A stretch of DNA of 64,000 nt from Brumimicrobium oceani (GCF_003143775.1 NZ_QFRJ01000012.1:30002-94001), one strand, 5' to 3'; counted from the stretch's first letter, positions 19,239 to 28,305 are shown. The notes: a model not told the origin generated them from the letters alone. Numbers and translations are program-made.

Positions 19239-19512
19239 CGTATTTAATTGCAATTGAGCTGCTAGTTAAAGTGGCTGATTGGAAACAAACGATTTTTACA
19301 AATTGAAAAGATTTTGAGAATTAGTTTGCTTTTATTTCTTTAGGAGATGCGAGCATCAGCCGACAAGAAAAAAAGGAAAATAAGCTCAAAAGAATTGAAT
19401 TGAATTTCGTTTGGTTCTAACCAGACACGAAATACAAAAGAAAATTGAAACGATTCTCAAATCAACATTTTCTCATCTCTCTAAGTGTACTTGAGAATTG
19501 TTTCTTTTCTTT
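19239..19512 (+). ncRNA. candidate small RNA A (FNR-type promoter, own terminator)
   Basis: Predicted ~270-nt RNA starting about four bases after the TATATTTG element. Features shared with copy B: GGCTGAT pairing with downstream ATCAGCC, a GATGC/GCATC hairpin whose two-base loop differs between copies (GA versus GC), an ATTTCGT...AAAT hairpin around TAACCAGAC, and a 14-bp terminator stem (19447-19460 with 19491-19504) followed by a T-rich tail. No long ORF is present; an 18-codon ATG frame (MRASADKKK...) lies inside. I know of no named family with this sequence. The 6S-Flavo and Flavo-1 Rfam models should be tested before calling it new. Confidence 0.6.
19447..19512 (+). terminator. terminator of ncRNA A
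   Basis: GAAACGATTCTCAA pairs with TTGAGAATTGTTTC over 14 bp (one G-T), with a 30-nt pyrimidine-rich loop, followed by TTTTCTTT. The stem and loop are identical in copy B. Confidence 0.7.
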
Positions 19513-19877
19513 AATCTGTCTCCAATCATTCCACTACAGTCTGTTCATTTGCCAAAAAAATAATTATTGATTGCATGGACTATTTGCGATTGTAAGAAAT
19601 AAAATTAGCCTAAATATCTCTTACTGTTGTCAATTTTCATCAATTTAACCCAATGGCTAATTATTAAATGCTTGCAGTTAAACATCAGGTTGGTTTTAAC
19701 CAAATACATTTTTAAAGCTTTTTTCAAAACACAGGAAAAGACGCTAACATTTATTGTTTATCCGGATAATTTATAACTCTTTAATAGTATATGGAGCCAA
19801 TTATTTTAATCAAATTAAATGCTTTATTAACAGAGATAAAAAAATCTACTGATTTGTCGCTTTTCAACTCAGTATTG
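19513..19877. other. non-coding gap between ncRNA A and the small gene
   Basis: No open frame of note. It contains one small palindrome (TTGGTT-TT-AACCAA near 19692) and otherwise AT-rich sequence without recognisable features. Confidence 0.4.
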
Positions 19878-19891
19878 CTGATGAAAGTCAT
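19878..19891 (+). promoter_or_regulatory. FNR-like box before the 123-residue gene
   Basis: CTGAT-GAAA-GTCAT fits TGAY-N4-RTCA. Its centre is 33 bp upstream of the centre of a perfect -7 element TATTTTTG (19914-19921), the same spacing as at both ncRNA copies and nadA. The expected start leaves a 17-nt leader before the ATG at 19942. Confidence 0.65.
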
Positions 19892-19941
19892 TTTTCTTCC
19901 ATAGCACATCATTTATTTTTGCATTTCAAATAGACTAAGTT

Positions 19942-20313
19942 ATGATTGCAGAAATTTTACAAGGTGAAGCAGTAGATTACAAAGGTTTCCAAATTTGGAA
20001 TATTGCCTCTTTCAAAGAGTTCTTGGAGGGAAATGCTGAGATTAAAGAAATTGCAAATGCTGCTTTAAAGTTAACAAACGAAAGAAAAGAACAGCTCATC
20101 AATAAGCCTGTGAAAGATTCAATTGAATTAATGCAAGAAGTTTTAGATCAAATAGAAGATCAACATTTTTTGGTATTTGAGAAAAACGATGAGGTTTACG
20201 AAGGACTAAAAATGATGCAACGTTCTAAAATACTTGATATTAACGTTAATGAAATGGATGATCAACATGCCTATGTAATGATTATGGACAAAGACAGTTT
20301 GAAAGCATTTTGA
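19942..20313 (+). CDS. hypothetical soluble protein in the FNR-type gene set
   Basis: 123 residues, acidic, no signal peptide, no cysteines. The N-terminal part (MIAEILQGEAVDYKGFQIWNI) is followed by two long helices (FKEFLEGNAEIKEIANAALK; KPVKDSIELMQEVLDQIED) and a C-terminal strand region ending HAYVMIMDKDSLKAF. I do not recognise the family. It lies between the two ncRNA copies and has its own FNR-like promoter, so a low-oxygen or nitrosative role is inferred from control only. Confidence 0.75.
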   Translation: MIAEILQGEAVDYKGFQIWNIASFKEFLEGNAEIKEIANAALKLTNERKEQLINKPVKDSIELMQEVLDQIEDQHFLVFEKNDEVYEGLKMMQRSKILDINVNEMDDQHAYVMIMDKDSLKAF

Positions 20314-21059
20314 TTTTGTCGTTGATGTACAGGCGCAGATGTTTTTTATAACGCCCTACCATACATTTAGAGTTAAAATACTTATCGTCTTCTTTACCCC
20401 TAAACTATTTAAACCCCGAATTTCAATTTTGCTTTGCGAATTGTTAGTTTAATTTTATTGAAGACCTAAATTTTTATCCCTTCAATATGAAATTCCAAAT
20501 AGTTATTAGGGTGGAAATTCTTCTTTTTTAGGACGCGCTTTATCCTTTTTTGAAGGTGGAGCAGGCTAGAAGGCGCTGATAATGGCGGAAGTTCTATAGC
20601 TTTTCGGTAACGATTTTTCATCGGGAACATTATCTACTTTTAGGAGTAGAGACAAGAAACGAAGCGAAGCAAGGGCATGAATTCAAATAGAAATAGACTA
20701 GAATGCAAAATGCCAAAAAGAAAAACACTAATGAATAATGCTAATTTTACTCATATAGTAGATTGGGTAAAGGGTCCGATAGGTATAAAAATAAAATACT
20801 TATCAAATACCTCACTGTTCAGACTAGAATTATATTCTAATTCTTCATCACCCAAACAATAATATATAACACCTTTCATCCGAAGAAACGACTGAGGAAT
20901 CTCTTTTTGATTATCGTTAAATATTAATTTGGCTTCAAAGTCATAAGTTATAGCTAGTTATTTCTAATATATAGAACTGGTAAGATAGCGGGTAACCACA
21001 TTAGAAATTAGTGGATAGAATTTCCGATCGTTTAAAAAAAGAAATTTCAATAAATTTCT
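20314..21059. other. non-coding gap before ncRNA B
   Basis: About 750 bp. It holds a degenerate copy of the GTACAGGCG...CATACATTTA palindrome (20327-20369) and a 61-codon frame at 20677-20862 that I do not accept as a gene. No promoter, RNA or mobile element could be supported in the rest. Confidence 0.4.
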
Positions 21060-21064
21060 CTTTC

Positions 21065-21078
21065 ATGATTTACATCAT
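21065..21078 (+). promoter_or_regulatory. FNR-like box before ncRNA copy B
   Basis: ATGAT-TTAC-ATCAT, identical to the box in copy A, 33 bp (centre to centre) upstream of TATATTTG at 21101-21108. The sequence between box and -7 element differs from copy A while both elements and their spacing are kept, which supports function. Confidence 0.7.
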
Positions 21079-21111
21079 ATTTCATTTTAAAAGCGTGACT
21101 TATATTTGTAC

Positions 21112-21380
21112 CGTATTTAATTGCAATTGAGCTGCTAGTTAAAGTGGCTGATTGGAAACAAAGGATTTTTATAAATTGAAAAGATTTTGAGTATTAGTTT
21201 GCTTTTATTTCTTTAGGAGATGCGCGCATCAGCCGAAAAGAAAAAAATAAGCTCAAAAGAAGTGGATTTAATTTCGTTTGATTCTAACCAGACACAAAAT
21301 ACAAAAGAAAATTGAAACGATTCTCAAATCAACATTTTCTCATCTCTCTAAGTGTACTTGAGAATTGTTTCTTTTTCTTA
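21112..21380 (+). ncRNA. candidate small RNA B (FNR-type promoter, own terminator)
   Basis: Predicted ~268-nt RNA, the paralogue of RNA A. It keeps the GGCTGAT/ATCAGCC pairing, the GATGC/GCATC hairpin (here fully self-complementary, GATGCGCGCATC) and the 14-bp terminator stem (21314-21327 with 21358-21371). The ATTTCGT hairpin is weakened by two substitutions. The internal ATG frame is longer than in A (31 codons, starting MRASAEKKKISSKE). The long pyrimidine-rich stretch TTTTCTCATCTCTC in the terminator loop is identical in both copies and could be a target-binding region. Confidence 0.6.
21314..21379 (+). terminator. terminator of ncRNA B
   Basis: Same 14-bp stem and 30-nt loop as in copy A, followed by TTTTTCTT. 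Confidence 0.7.
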
Positions 21381-21427
21381 TCATAAAACAAAGAATTAAA
21401 GACAAATTTATCTTTAATTCGCTAAAG

Positions 21428-21441
21428 ATGATTTAGGTCAT
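21428..21441 (+). promoter_or_regulatory. FNR-like box before nadA
   Basis: ATGAT-TTAG-GTCAT, 33 bp (centre to centre) upstream of a perfect -7 element TACATTTG (21464-21471). This predicts a start near 21475 and a ~79-nt leader before nadA. Confidence 0.65.
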
Positions 21442-21553
21442 TTTTTATCATTCGCTCTATTTCTACATTTGAACTGATCTTTCGAAAACTATACTCTTTC
21501 GGCAATTTGTTGTTTGAGTTGTTCTCGGCAATTATTGAAAATACCACATTGAA

Positions 21554-22510
21554 ATGTCAAATAAAGAAGAATTAAAATCAGCAATTTTAAAGCTAAAAAA
21601 AGAGAAGAATGCAGTAATTCTTGCACATTATTATCAAGAAAAAGATATCCAAGATGTTGCAGATTATATTGGAGATAGTTTGGGCTTAGCCGTGGAAGCG
21701 TCCAAGACCGACGCTGAGATTATTGTATTTGCTGGGGTTCATTTCATGGCTGAAACAGCAAAGTTATTAAATCCAACACGGAAAGTGGTGCTACCAGACC
21801 TTAAGGCAGGGTGCTCTTTAGCGGATTCATGTCCACCAGAACAGTTTAAGGCTTTTACAGAGGCACATCCAGATCATAAGGTGGTTACTTACGTGAATTG
21901 TACAGCAGAGGTGAAAGCGTTGAGCGATATCGTTTGTACTTCTTCCAATGCCGTAGATATCATTAATTCTTTCCCAATTGATCAGAAAATAATATTTGCC
22001 CCAGATCAAAATTTAGGGAAGTATTTACAAAAGGAAACAGGCCGTGATCTTCTATTGTGGGAAGGTGCTTGTATAGTGCATGAGGCTTTTTCATTTGATA
22101 AATTGCTGAAATTAAAAATTGAACTTCCTGATGCAAAGCTTGTTGCGCATCCAGAGTCTGAGCCTCACATCTTGGAAGTAGCCGATTATGTTGGTTCTAC
22201 CAGTAAAATGATCAACTACATTAAAAATTCTGATGCAGAAACCTTTATAGTGGGAACAGAAGCAGGAATTCTGCACGAACTAAGTAAGCAAGCTCCAGGG
22301 AAGAATTTGGTGCCATTACCTATTCATGAAGACAATACTTGTGCCTGCAGTGAATGTGCATTCATGAAGGTAAATACCTTAGAAAAGGTATATAATTGTT
22401 TGTTGAATGAAACTCCAGAAATTAATATTGACCCTGCAATTTTTGATAAAGCAAAGGCTCCTATTGTAAAGATGATTGAATTCTCTAAACTGGTTCCGCA
22501 TGAAAACTAA
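21554..22510 (+). CDS. nadA: quinolinate synthase
   Basis: 318 residues. It condenses iminoaspartate with dihydroxyacetone phosphate to quinolinate in NAD synthesis, using an oxygen-labile [4Fe-4S] cluster. Family motifs are [23 protein letters not shown] near the N-terminus, [32 protein letters not shown] and the C-terminal [14 protein letters not shown]; cluster cysteines lie in these segments. It overlaps nadB by 11 bp. An FNR-like box upstream suggests induction when oxygen is low, when the labile cluster and the oxygen-using NadB would both be affected. Confidence 0.96.
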   Translation: MSNKEELKSAILKLKKEKNAVILAHYYQEKDIQDVADYIGDSLGLAVEASKTDAEIIVFAGVHFMAETAKLLNPTRKVVLPDLKAGCSLADSCPPEQFKAFTEAHPDHKVVTYVNCTAEVKALSDIVCTSSNAVDIINSFPIDQKIIFAPDQNLGKYLQKETGRDLLLWEGACIVHEAFSFDKLLKLKIELPDAKLVAHPESEPHILEVADYVGSTSKMINYIKNSDAETFIVGTEAGILHELSKQAPGKNLVPLPIHEDNTCACSECAFMKVNTLEKVYNCLLNETPEINIDPAIFDKAKAPIVKMIEFSKLVPHEN

Positions 22511-24014
22511 TTTTGATGTTTTAATTATTGGCGCAGGTATCGCTGGATTATCTCAGGCCATTGCCTTGACAGAAAAAGTGGTCTCACTTTCCATAGCTAT
22601 AGTGAGTAAGTCAGCACTAAAAGAAACAAATACACGGTATGCACAAGGTGGAATTGCGGCTGTGATGTCCACACAAAGCGACAGTTATTTAGCGCATATA
22701 GAAGATACCCTAAATGCTTCTCAGCATAAGGCAGATAAAGAAGTTGTTTCTTTCGTGGTAGAAAATGCACATAAAGGAATTCATCAATTAGAAAATTGGG
22801 GTGTCCGTTTTGATCAAGTTCAAAATGATTATCATCTTGGGCTAGAAGGTGGACATTCACAAGCTAGAATTTTGCATGTTAAAGACCAAACAGGGGCCGC
22901 AGTGCATGATGAGCTTATAAAACAGTTAGAACATCACAATACAATTTCGGTATTAGAATATTGCGAAGTAGTTGAATTGCTTTTAAATGCAAATGGTGAA
23001 GCTGCTGGAGCCTGGATTTATAATTATGCGGAAAAGGCAACAACTAAAATTAACTCAAAAACCATTGTGCTGGCCACAGGGGGAATGGGTCAATTATTTC
23101 AATATACTACTAATTCTCCTATAGCCACTGGCGATGGAATTGTATTGGCAAGTACACTTGGTGCGAAAATCGCTAATTTACATTCTATTCAGTTTCACCC
23201 CACTGCGTTTAGAGAACTCGGAAAAAGTAAATTGTTTCTTATTTCAGAAGCGGTTAGAGGAGCAGGGGCACATATTATAAATGAAAAAGGCGAACGTTTT
23301 TTGTTTAAATATGATTTAAGGGGAGAACTTGCCACACGCGATGTTATTTCTTCTGCCATTTATCAGGAAATTAAGACTTCTGGAAATGATGGGGTTTATC
23401 TTGATTGCAGACACATTTCGAAGGAATTGTTAGCGCATGAATTTCCCTACATTATAGAGAATTGTAAAGAAGGAGGTTATGATTTAACCATTCAGCCTAT
23501 TCCCATAACACCTGCTGCGCATTACAGTTGTGGGGGGATTCAAGTAAATATGCAGGGGGAAAGTAGCATCCCAAATCTTTACGCAATTGGGGAATGTGCC
23601 AACACGGGGCTACATGGAAACAATAGATTAGCTTCCAATTCTTTATTAGAAGCAATAGTTTTTACCCGAAATGTAGCAAATCACATTCAAAATAATGTAG
23701 CAAACCTTGTTTATCATCCCACAGAAACAGCTAAGCAAACTGAACTGTCAAATGAGGAGCCTGATTTCTTTAAAGCAGAAACCGATGTCTTGAAAGCATT
23801 GCTTACCGCTTACTTTATTTCGAAAAGTGAAAATGATAAAGCGGACTTAATAGAAATGGTAACTTACTTTAAAGAACAACTTAGTAATATTTACTCAAAT
23901 GAATTGTCTGAGCTTCATTTTAGATGGAAGCTTGAGCTTGTAGAAATGTTACTGCAAAATGATTCTTTAAACGTAGAGGTAAGCCCAGTAGATGAGCACA
24001 AATTGCAGTGGTAA
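22500..24014 (+). CDS. nadB: L-aspartate oxidase
   Basis: 504 residues from ATG 22500 ([20 protein letters not shown]). It oxidises L-aspartate to iminoaspartate with FAD, using oxygen or fumarate as acceptor, and feeds NadA. The sequence shows the Rossmann FAD motif at the N-terminus, [12 protein letters not shown], the HPTAF segment, the catalytic [18 protein letters not shown], and the C-terminal [26 protein letters not shown] typical of the fumarate reductase/succinate dehydrogenase flavoprotein family. The longer frame from 22476 would overlap nadA more and adds nothing conserved. Its 3' end overlaps the convergent DoxX gene by 48 bp. Confidence 0.95.
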   Translation: MKTNFDVLIIGAGIAGLSQAIALTEKVVSLSIAIVSKSALKETNTRYAQGGIAAVMSTQSDSYLAHIEDTLNASQHKADKEVVSFVVENAHKGIHQLENWGVRFDQVQNDYHLGLEGGHSQARILHVKDQTGAAVHDELIKQLEHHNTISVLEYCEVVELLLNANGEAAGAWIYNYAEKATTKINSKTIVLATGGMGQLFQYTTNSPIATGDGIVLASTLGAKIANLHSIQFHPTAFRELGKSKLFLISEAVRGAGAHIINEKGERFLFKYDLRGELATRDVISSAIYQEIKTSGNDGVYLDCRHISKELLAHEFPYIIENCKEGGYDLTIQPIPITPAAHYSCGGIQVNMQGESSIPNLYAIGECANTGLHGNNRLASNSLLEAIVFTRNVANHIQNNVANLVYHPTETAKQTELSNEEPDFFKAETDVLKALLTAYFISKSENDKADLIEMVTYFKEQLSNIYSNELSELHFRWKLELVEMLLQNDSLNVEVSPVDEHKLQW

Positions 24015-24317
24015 GCGCACAAAAGCAATCCAGCTGTTTTTACTTTTCTTTTCGTGCATGCGTTTGGCCATGTAGATGTTGGCAGGAAAAACAGCAATCA
24101 GCAGAAGGATAAGTCCAATTGCTGCGTAAGACTGTATTGCCTCAAAGAGCAGTCCCATTCCGAAAAGCAATTCTAAAAAACCAGAAATATAAACCATCAT
24201 TTTGGGATAAGGAATTGACGGCGGCATGATTTTCATGTAAGGTTTAGGCTTAATGAAATGCAATATTCCTGCTAGACTATAAATTATTGCCATGATGTAA
24301 AGTCCTATTTCGTGCAT
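23967..24317 (-). CDS. DoxX-like membrane protein
   Basis: 116 residues with about four transmembrane helices ([67 protein letters not shown]). The AGILHFIKP and FLELLFGMGLL segments are typical of the DoxX/DUF4267-like family. Function unknown; relatives have been linked to thiol or redox functions. Its 3' end overlaps nadB on the opposite strand, and it lies 38 bp downstream of the sodium/solute symporter gene's stop, so it is read toward nadB, away from the symporter. Confidence 0.8.
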   Translation of the reverse strand: MHEIGLYIMAIIYSLAGILHFIKPKPYMKIMPPSIPYPKMMVYISGFLELLFGMGLLFEAIQSYAAIGLILLLIAVFPANIYMAKRMHEKKSKNSWIAFVRLPLQFVLIYWAYLYV

Positions 24318-24355
24318 TGTATATGTTTTGATGTGTTAAAGTAAGAATAATGTTT

Positions 24356-25807
24356 CTACCGTTCCAAAATATTCGCTTTTTCAATAAATCTTTTGCTTTT
24401 ATCGCTGTCGCTTTTTGTCAGTAAGCTAATTCCGACATACAAGATTAAAGAAATTGAAATTCCGATAATTGCTTGTTCGACCGATGCTATTTCCCATAAA
24501 GTAGGGAGCGAAACGCCTAAAGCCACTAGTAAATTATAAGTCGAAAAAAGAATACCAAACAGCATAGAAATAAAAGCGGCCTTGCTTGTTCCTCTCGCCC
24601 ATAAAAATCCGAAAACCAATGGGATGAAAGCACCAGTGGTTAGAAAGTCAGAGCCTATCCAAGAAATTTTCAATACCGAATCAATCCGTAAAGCAAAGAG
24701 TAATGCTAATAAGGCGATAATTAAGGTGGAGACCCTCGCTATGACAACGCTTTTCCTTGGACTCACCTTAGGATTTATGTATTTCTGATAGAGGTCTACC
24801 GTAAAGGACAAGGCTCCCGTGTTGATTAATGAATCCATTGTAGACATTATAGCTGCGCTTAATCCTACGAATAAAATTGCACTTAAAACAGGATTAGAAA
24901 GTTGGCTAATCATGTTGGGTACAACTCCTCCTTCGGGCACATTTTCATAAAAAACGGAGGAAAACATTCCGGTATAGGTTACCATGAGGTAGAGCGGAAT
25001 AAATGCTAGAAAGCTAATGAGCATCATTTTTTTAGCGTCTGTAGCTTTCTTAGCAGCGGAAATTCTTTGCCAAACATTGGCTTGAATCATCCATGAAGTT
25101 CCAAAAGTGATTACATAAGCCAAATTATCACTCACATTATGGAAAAATGACGTGTATCCTTCTTTTCCTTTTACTTCAGCAAGTTTTATCACTGTTTCCA
25201 TTCCACCTGCCTTTGTATAGGCCAAATAGAACAAGAATATTCCGGTGAAGAGAAAGAAAAGAAATTGAAGTAAATCTGTAATAACAACACCTTTAAAACC
25301 GCCAAACATAGAGTAGGTTAAGACAATTGCAGTTCCCAAAACAGCACCGTTTTCATAACTCATTTCGAAGAAAGCATTAAAGAAACGACCCATCACAATT
25401 ACTTGTACGGTTGAGGCAAGAACCATGAAAACTACAATGAATACAGTCAATAAAAATGCGACTTTGCTGTTATAGCGTTGGCCCATTAATTGAGCTTGTG
25501 AAATTGTGCCTATATTTCTAATTCCTTTGGCAAAGATTAGCATTAAAACTGTTGCTACCAAGACAGGAACACCATAAATCCAAAAAGAACTTAAACCATT
25601 TTGATGGGCATGATCGACAACATCAATTGCAGAACCGCCACCCCACCAGGAAGCAATAAAAGTAATGGCCAATAGCCATGCAGGCAGTTTTCTGGTGGCT
25701 AAAAAGTAATCTTCACTATTTTCACTTTTCCTGTTTGCTATTCCAACAATTATCATTGTTAAAGTATAAATTACAAGAAACAATATGGTGATTTGGGTTC
25801 TGGACAT
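24356..25807 (-). CDS. sodium:solute symporter family protein
   Basis: 483 residues with about 13 hydrophobic helices. It is a member of the SSS (SLC5) family, using the Na+ gradient to import an organic solute. Landmarks are LATRKLPAWLLAITFIASWWGGGSAIDV at the first helices, the GFKGVVITDLLQFLFFLF segment and the Na+-site helix LFVGLSAAIMSTMDSLINTGAL. The ligand (sugar, amino acid, proline, vitamin) cannot be decided. It is transcribed away from the GNAT gene. Confidence 0.9.
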   Translation of the reverse strand: MSRTQITILFLVIYTLTMIIVGIANRKSENSEDYFLATRKLPAWLLAITFIASWWGGGSAIDVVDHAHQNGLSSFWIYGVPVLVATVLMLIFAKGIRNIGTISQAQLMGQRYNSKVAFLLTVFIVVFMVLASTVQVIVMGRFFNAFFEMSYENGAVLGTAIVLTYSMFGGFKGVVITDLLQFLFFLFTGIFLFYLAYTKAGGMETVIKLAEVKGKEGYTSFFHNVSDNLAYVITFGTSWMIQANVWQRISAAKKATDAKKMMLISFLAFIPLYLMVTYTGMFSSVFYENVPEGGVVPNMISQLSNPVLSAILFVGLSAAIMSTMDSLINTGALSFTVDLYQKYINPKVSPRKSVVIARVSTLIIALLALLFALRIDSVLKISWIGSDFLTTGAFIPLVFGFLWARGTSKAAFISMLFGILFSTYNLLVALGVSLPTLWEIASVEQAIIGISISLILYVGISLLTKSDSDKSKRFIEKANILER

Positions 25808-25956
25808 TGAGTAATTTCTTTTGAACAGTATTGTAAACCATTAAAGGAAATAAGGATTTGTTATTTTATTTCGAAATTCAACTTTTTTAATTCTTCACTT
25901 TTCATTCAACACGGTACACTGTACGCTTTCCATTTCCCATTCTTCATTTTCATTTT

Positions 25957-26427
25957 TCATTCCTCTTCCGTATTCAATCTCATTTTTAACAAATCAGGAT
26001 GAAAGCCAATCTTTTTATACGCCTGCAACGCACTTTGATTTTCGGCATAGAGTTCTATTACAATTTCTGATAAATCATGCTTCTTTGACCAATCAATAAG
26101 ATGCTGAACAATCATACCATTTATTCCTTTTCCTCTAAACTCAGGAACAACATACATGAAGCCTAAATAGGCATGGAAACGCTCTTTTTTGGTTGGTTCC
26201 GCCTCTTCCATAGAGGCATATCCAGAAGCAACGAGTTGATTATTGTATTCCGCAACTACAAAGCACGAATTTTCATTTTTTATAAGGTCTTCGATAGCGT
26301 AATAATGTATTGGACCATCTTTGAGTTGTGGAGCAAAAGGTCGCTCATATTGAATCACCGCTTGTTCAAATTCCTCTAAAGCATCAAGATCTTCTATCGT
26401 TGCTAGTCTAAGTTTTATATCCTGCAT
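25957..26427 (-). CDS. GNAT family N-acetyltransferase
   Basis: About 156 residues from ATG 26427 (MQDIKLRLATIEDLDALEEFEQ), where the GNAT fold begins. The acetyl-CoA-binding motif A is visible as LGFMYVVPEFRGKGINGMIVQHLI, and the last strand-helix is VIELYAENQSALQAYKKIGF. The substrate is unknown. The open frame extends 38 codons upstream, but that part is not like the family. Confidence 0.85.
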   Translation of the reverse strand: MQDIKLRLATIEDLDALEEFEQAVIQYERPFAPQLKDGPIHYYAIEDLIKNENSCFVVAEYNNQLVASGYASMEEAEPTKKERFHAYLGFMYVVPEFRGKGINGMIVQHLIDWSKKHDLSEIVIELYAENQSALQAYKKIGFHPDLLKMRLNTEEE

Positions 26428-26744
26428 ATTTCGTATAGGTTTTTCAATTATTAAAACTAATAAAATATTTTTGCTTGCATAATTGAATCCTAAATTTCTT
26501 TTTCCCAAACCAAGCGTTTCTTCCGTTGTCTCGACAATCATAAAAATGCTTTATGAATTTCTGTTTTCCCCCCTCTGTTATGGGCTGTTGGTCATTTCTT
26601 TTTTCTCTGAGAAAGGCCACCTATTTGGAGGTGCAAATAGTTTTTATCTAGAAACTGACAAAAGTCACCCAATAAAAAAAGATAAAAAGGTCTTTTATTT
26701 GTGATCTCTCCGTAGATTTGTTCTAAATAGTAAAACAATAAGTT
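26428..26744. other. intergenic region between GNAT gene and ric
   Basis: 317 bp between divergent genes. It contains an FNR-like box at 26655-26668 and two -7 like sequences: TTTATTTG (26694-26701) and TAGATTTG (26713-26720). Nothing else could be supported. Confidence 0.5.
26655..26668 (+). promoter_or_regulatory. FNR-like box before the ric operon
   Basis: CTGAC-AAAA-GTCAC fits TGAY-N4-RTCA. Its distance to the nearest -7 like sequences is 36 bp (TTTATTTG) or 55 bp (TAGATTTG), so the geometry is less exact than at the nadA-type promoters. Confidence 0.5.
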
Positions 26745-27689
26745 ATGGAAACATTAGATGTAACGAAGATTGAACCAAAGTTTAAGCATCCTGCAATATT
26801 TGAAAAGTTTGCAGAATTAGAGAATAAAGAACACTTTATTATTCACAATGATCACGATCCAAAGCCACTATATTACCAAATGTTGGCTGAATTAGGAGAG
26901 GTCTTTACTTGGGAGTATATTCTGGAAGGCCCTGAGTTTTGGGAGGTAAAAATCACCAAAGTAACGAAAGAAGAAAAGATCGCTACAATGGGAGAGATGG
27001 TTGCTGAAGATTTCCGTAAAGCTGAGGTCTTTAGAAAATTTGGTCTTGATTTTTGCTGCGGAGGTAAAATTACTGTTCAGAGGGCATGCGAGAAAAAAGG
27101 AATTGACCACAGGGAAGTTCAAAGGGAACTAGATGCAATAAGTAATGCAAATGGCTCAAGAAATGAAAATTTCAATGAGTGGGAATTAGATTTTTTAAGT
27201 GATTTTATCGTAAATAATCACCACAAATATGTGACAGATTCCTTGCCTATGTTGTTGGAATACAGTGCGAAAGTTGCACGTGTTCATGGAGAAGCACATC
27301 CTGAAACAATAGATATTGCTCATTTCTTTAAAAATGTAGCGGAAGAGTTGATGAATCACATGCCAAAAGAAGAGAATATCTTATTCCCTTATATTAAAGA
27401 AATGGTTGCCGCTAAAAAGGCAGGAAATAAGGTTGAAAAACCAGGATTTGGTACAATCGTTAATCCAATCAATATGATGGAGGCGGAGCACTTAGTTGCA
27501 GGTGATGATATGGAGAAAATTCATGAATTAAGTGACAACTATCAACCACCAGCAAGCGCTTGTAATACTTACAGGGTATTGTATGCAAAACTACAAGAGT
27601 TCGAAAAAGACCTACACCAACACATTCATTTAGAGAATAACATTCTTTTCAAAAAAGCAATAGAACTAGAAAAAGAAGTGATGGCGTAA
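26745..27689 (+). CDS. ric: iron-sulfur cluster repair di-iron protein (RIC/ScdA/YtfE type) with N-terminal DUF2249
   Basis: 314 residues in three parts: a DUF2249-like domain (about 25-75, NDHDPKPLYYQML), the ScdA N-terminal DUF542 segment (about 85-135, VFRKFGLDFCCGGKITVQRACEKKG) and a hemerythrin-like domain (about 150-305) whose His/Glu ligands occur in NNHHKYV, ARVHGEAHPE, NHMPKEENILFP and HIHLENNILF. RIC proteins repair Fe-S clusters damaged by nitric oxide or oxidants. It is the first gene of a five-gene cluster with DUF1858/DUF2249 proteins, a membrane protein and a MIP18-type factor, and has an FNR-like box upstream. Confidence 0.92.
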   Translation: METLDVTKIEPKFKHPAIFEKFAELENKEHFIIHNDHDPKPLYYQMLAELGEVFTWEYILEGPEFWEVKITKVTKEEKIATMGEMVAEDFRKAEVFRKFGLDFCCGGKITVQRACEKKGIDHREVQRELDAISNANGSRNENFNEWELDFLSDFIVNNHHKYVTDSLPMLLEYSAKVARVHGEAHPETIDIAHFFKNVAEELMNHMPKEENILFPYIKEMVAAKKAGNKVEKPGFGTIVNPINMMEAEHLVAGDDMEKIHELSDNYQPPASACNTYRVLYAKLQEFEKDLHQHIHLENNILFKKAIELEKEVMA

Positions 27690-27710
27690 ACTCAAATTAA
27701 AAAGCAGCTC

Positions 27711-28283
27711 ATGAAAATCAACGGAAATACTAAAATATCTCAGGTGATTAAGGAGAATAAAGAGGCAATTGATGTGATTGCCTCTTTAAACCCCAATTTT
27801 TCTAGACTAAAAAACCCAATTTTTTATTGGTTTTTTTCAAGTCACATCACCATTGATAAATTTGCAGAAAAACTGAAGTGTGAGACTCACCTGTTGTTAT
27901 GGAAATTAAGGGAAATTGGGTTTGAAACAGAAGATCTGGTACAGCCTATTCCCAATGCAAAAGAGCTTTACTTCTTAAATGCAAAAGCAGATTTTATCAA
28001 GGAAAAGCGAGTAAAGTCAATAGATCTAAATTCAATTTTAGCAGGAAGTGAGGAGGATTTAATCGCTCTTTTAGAAAGGGAAGTGACGAAGCTTGAAATA
28101 AACGAAGTACTGAGTACGCGCTTAGACTCCAACCCTATTTTTCTAACCAAGCTATTTGAGAGAATGGGATTCGCTACCTTAACATTTTCGGGCGATGGTG
28201 TGTATGATGTGTATTTTAAGCGAAATCATTCCAGATTTAAAAAGAAGAATAAACTATTCAAAGCAATAGGTTTTAGCGAATAA
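27711..28283 (+). CDS. DUF1858 domain protein
   Basis: 190 residues. Residues 1-65 form a DUF1858 domain (MKINGNTKISQVIKENKEAIDVIASLNPNF), found in proteins linked to hybrid cluster and NO chemistry. The remainder resembles a degenerate DUF2249 domain. It is a paralogue of the next gene, so the pair arose by tandem duplication. It follows ric by 21 bp on the same strand. Function is inferred only from context: nitrosative stress or Fe-S repair. Confidence 0.8.
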   Translation: MKINGNTKISQVIKENKEAIDVIASLNPNFSRLKNPIFYWFFSSHITIDKFAEKLKCETHLLLWKLREIGFETEDLVQPIPNAKELYFLNAKADFIKEKRVKSIDLNSILAGSEEDLIALLEREVTKLEINEVLSTRLDSNPIFLTKLFERMGFATLTFSGDGVYDVYFKRNHSRFKKKNKLFKAIGFSE

Positions 28284-28305
28284 ATGTTGAACAAAAGTCA
28301 TCGTC

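Larger units (their letters stand above)
19187..19512 (+). repeat. duplicated non-coding cassette, copy A
   Basis: About 325 bp that is roughly 90% identical to 21060-21380. The identity starts at the FNR-like box, is interrupted between box and -7 element, is nearly complete from the -7 element on, and ends at the terminator T-tract. That conservation boundaries coincide with transcription signals suggests a duplicated transcription unit rather than a mobile element. No terminal inverted repeats or target duplications were seen. Confidence 0.85.
21060..21380 (+). repeat. duplicated non-coding cassette, copy B
   Basis: Direct repeat of 19187-19512, same orientation, with scattered substitutions and a small deletion inside the A-rich tract. 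It lies between the small unknown gene and nadA. Confidence 0.85.

Noticed and set aside
20677..20862. 61-codon ATG frame
   Set aside because: Odd composition, no recognisable fold, no promoter or neighbour support; probably chance.
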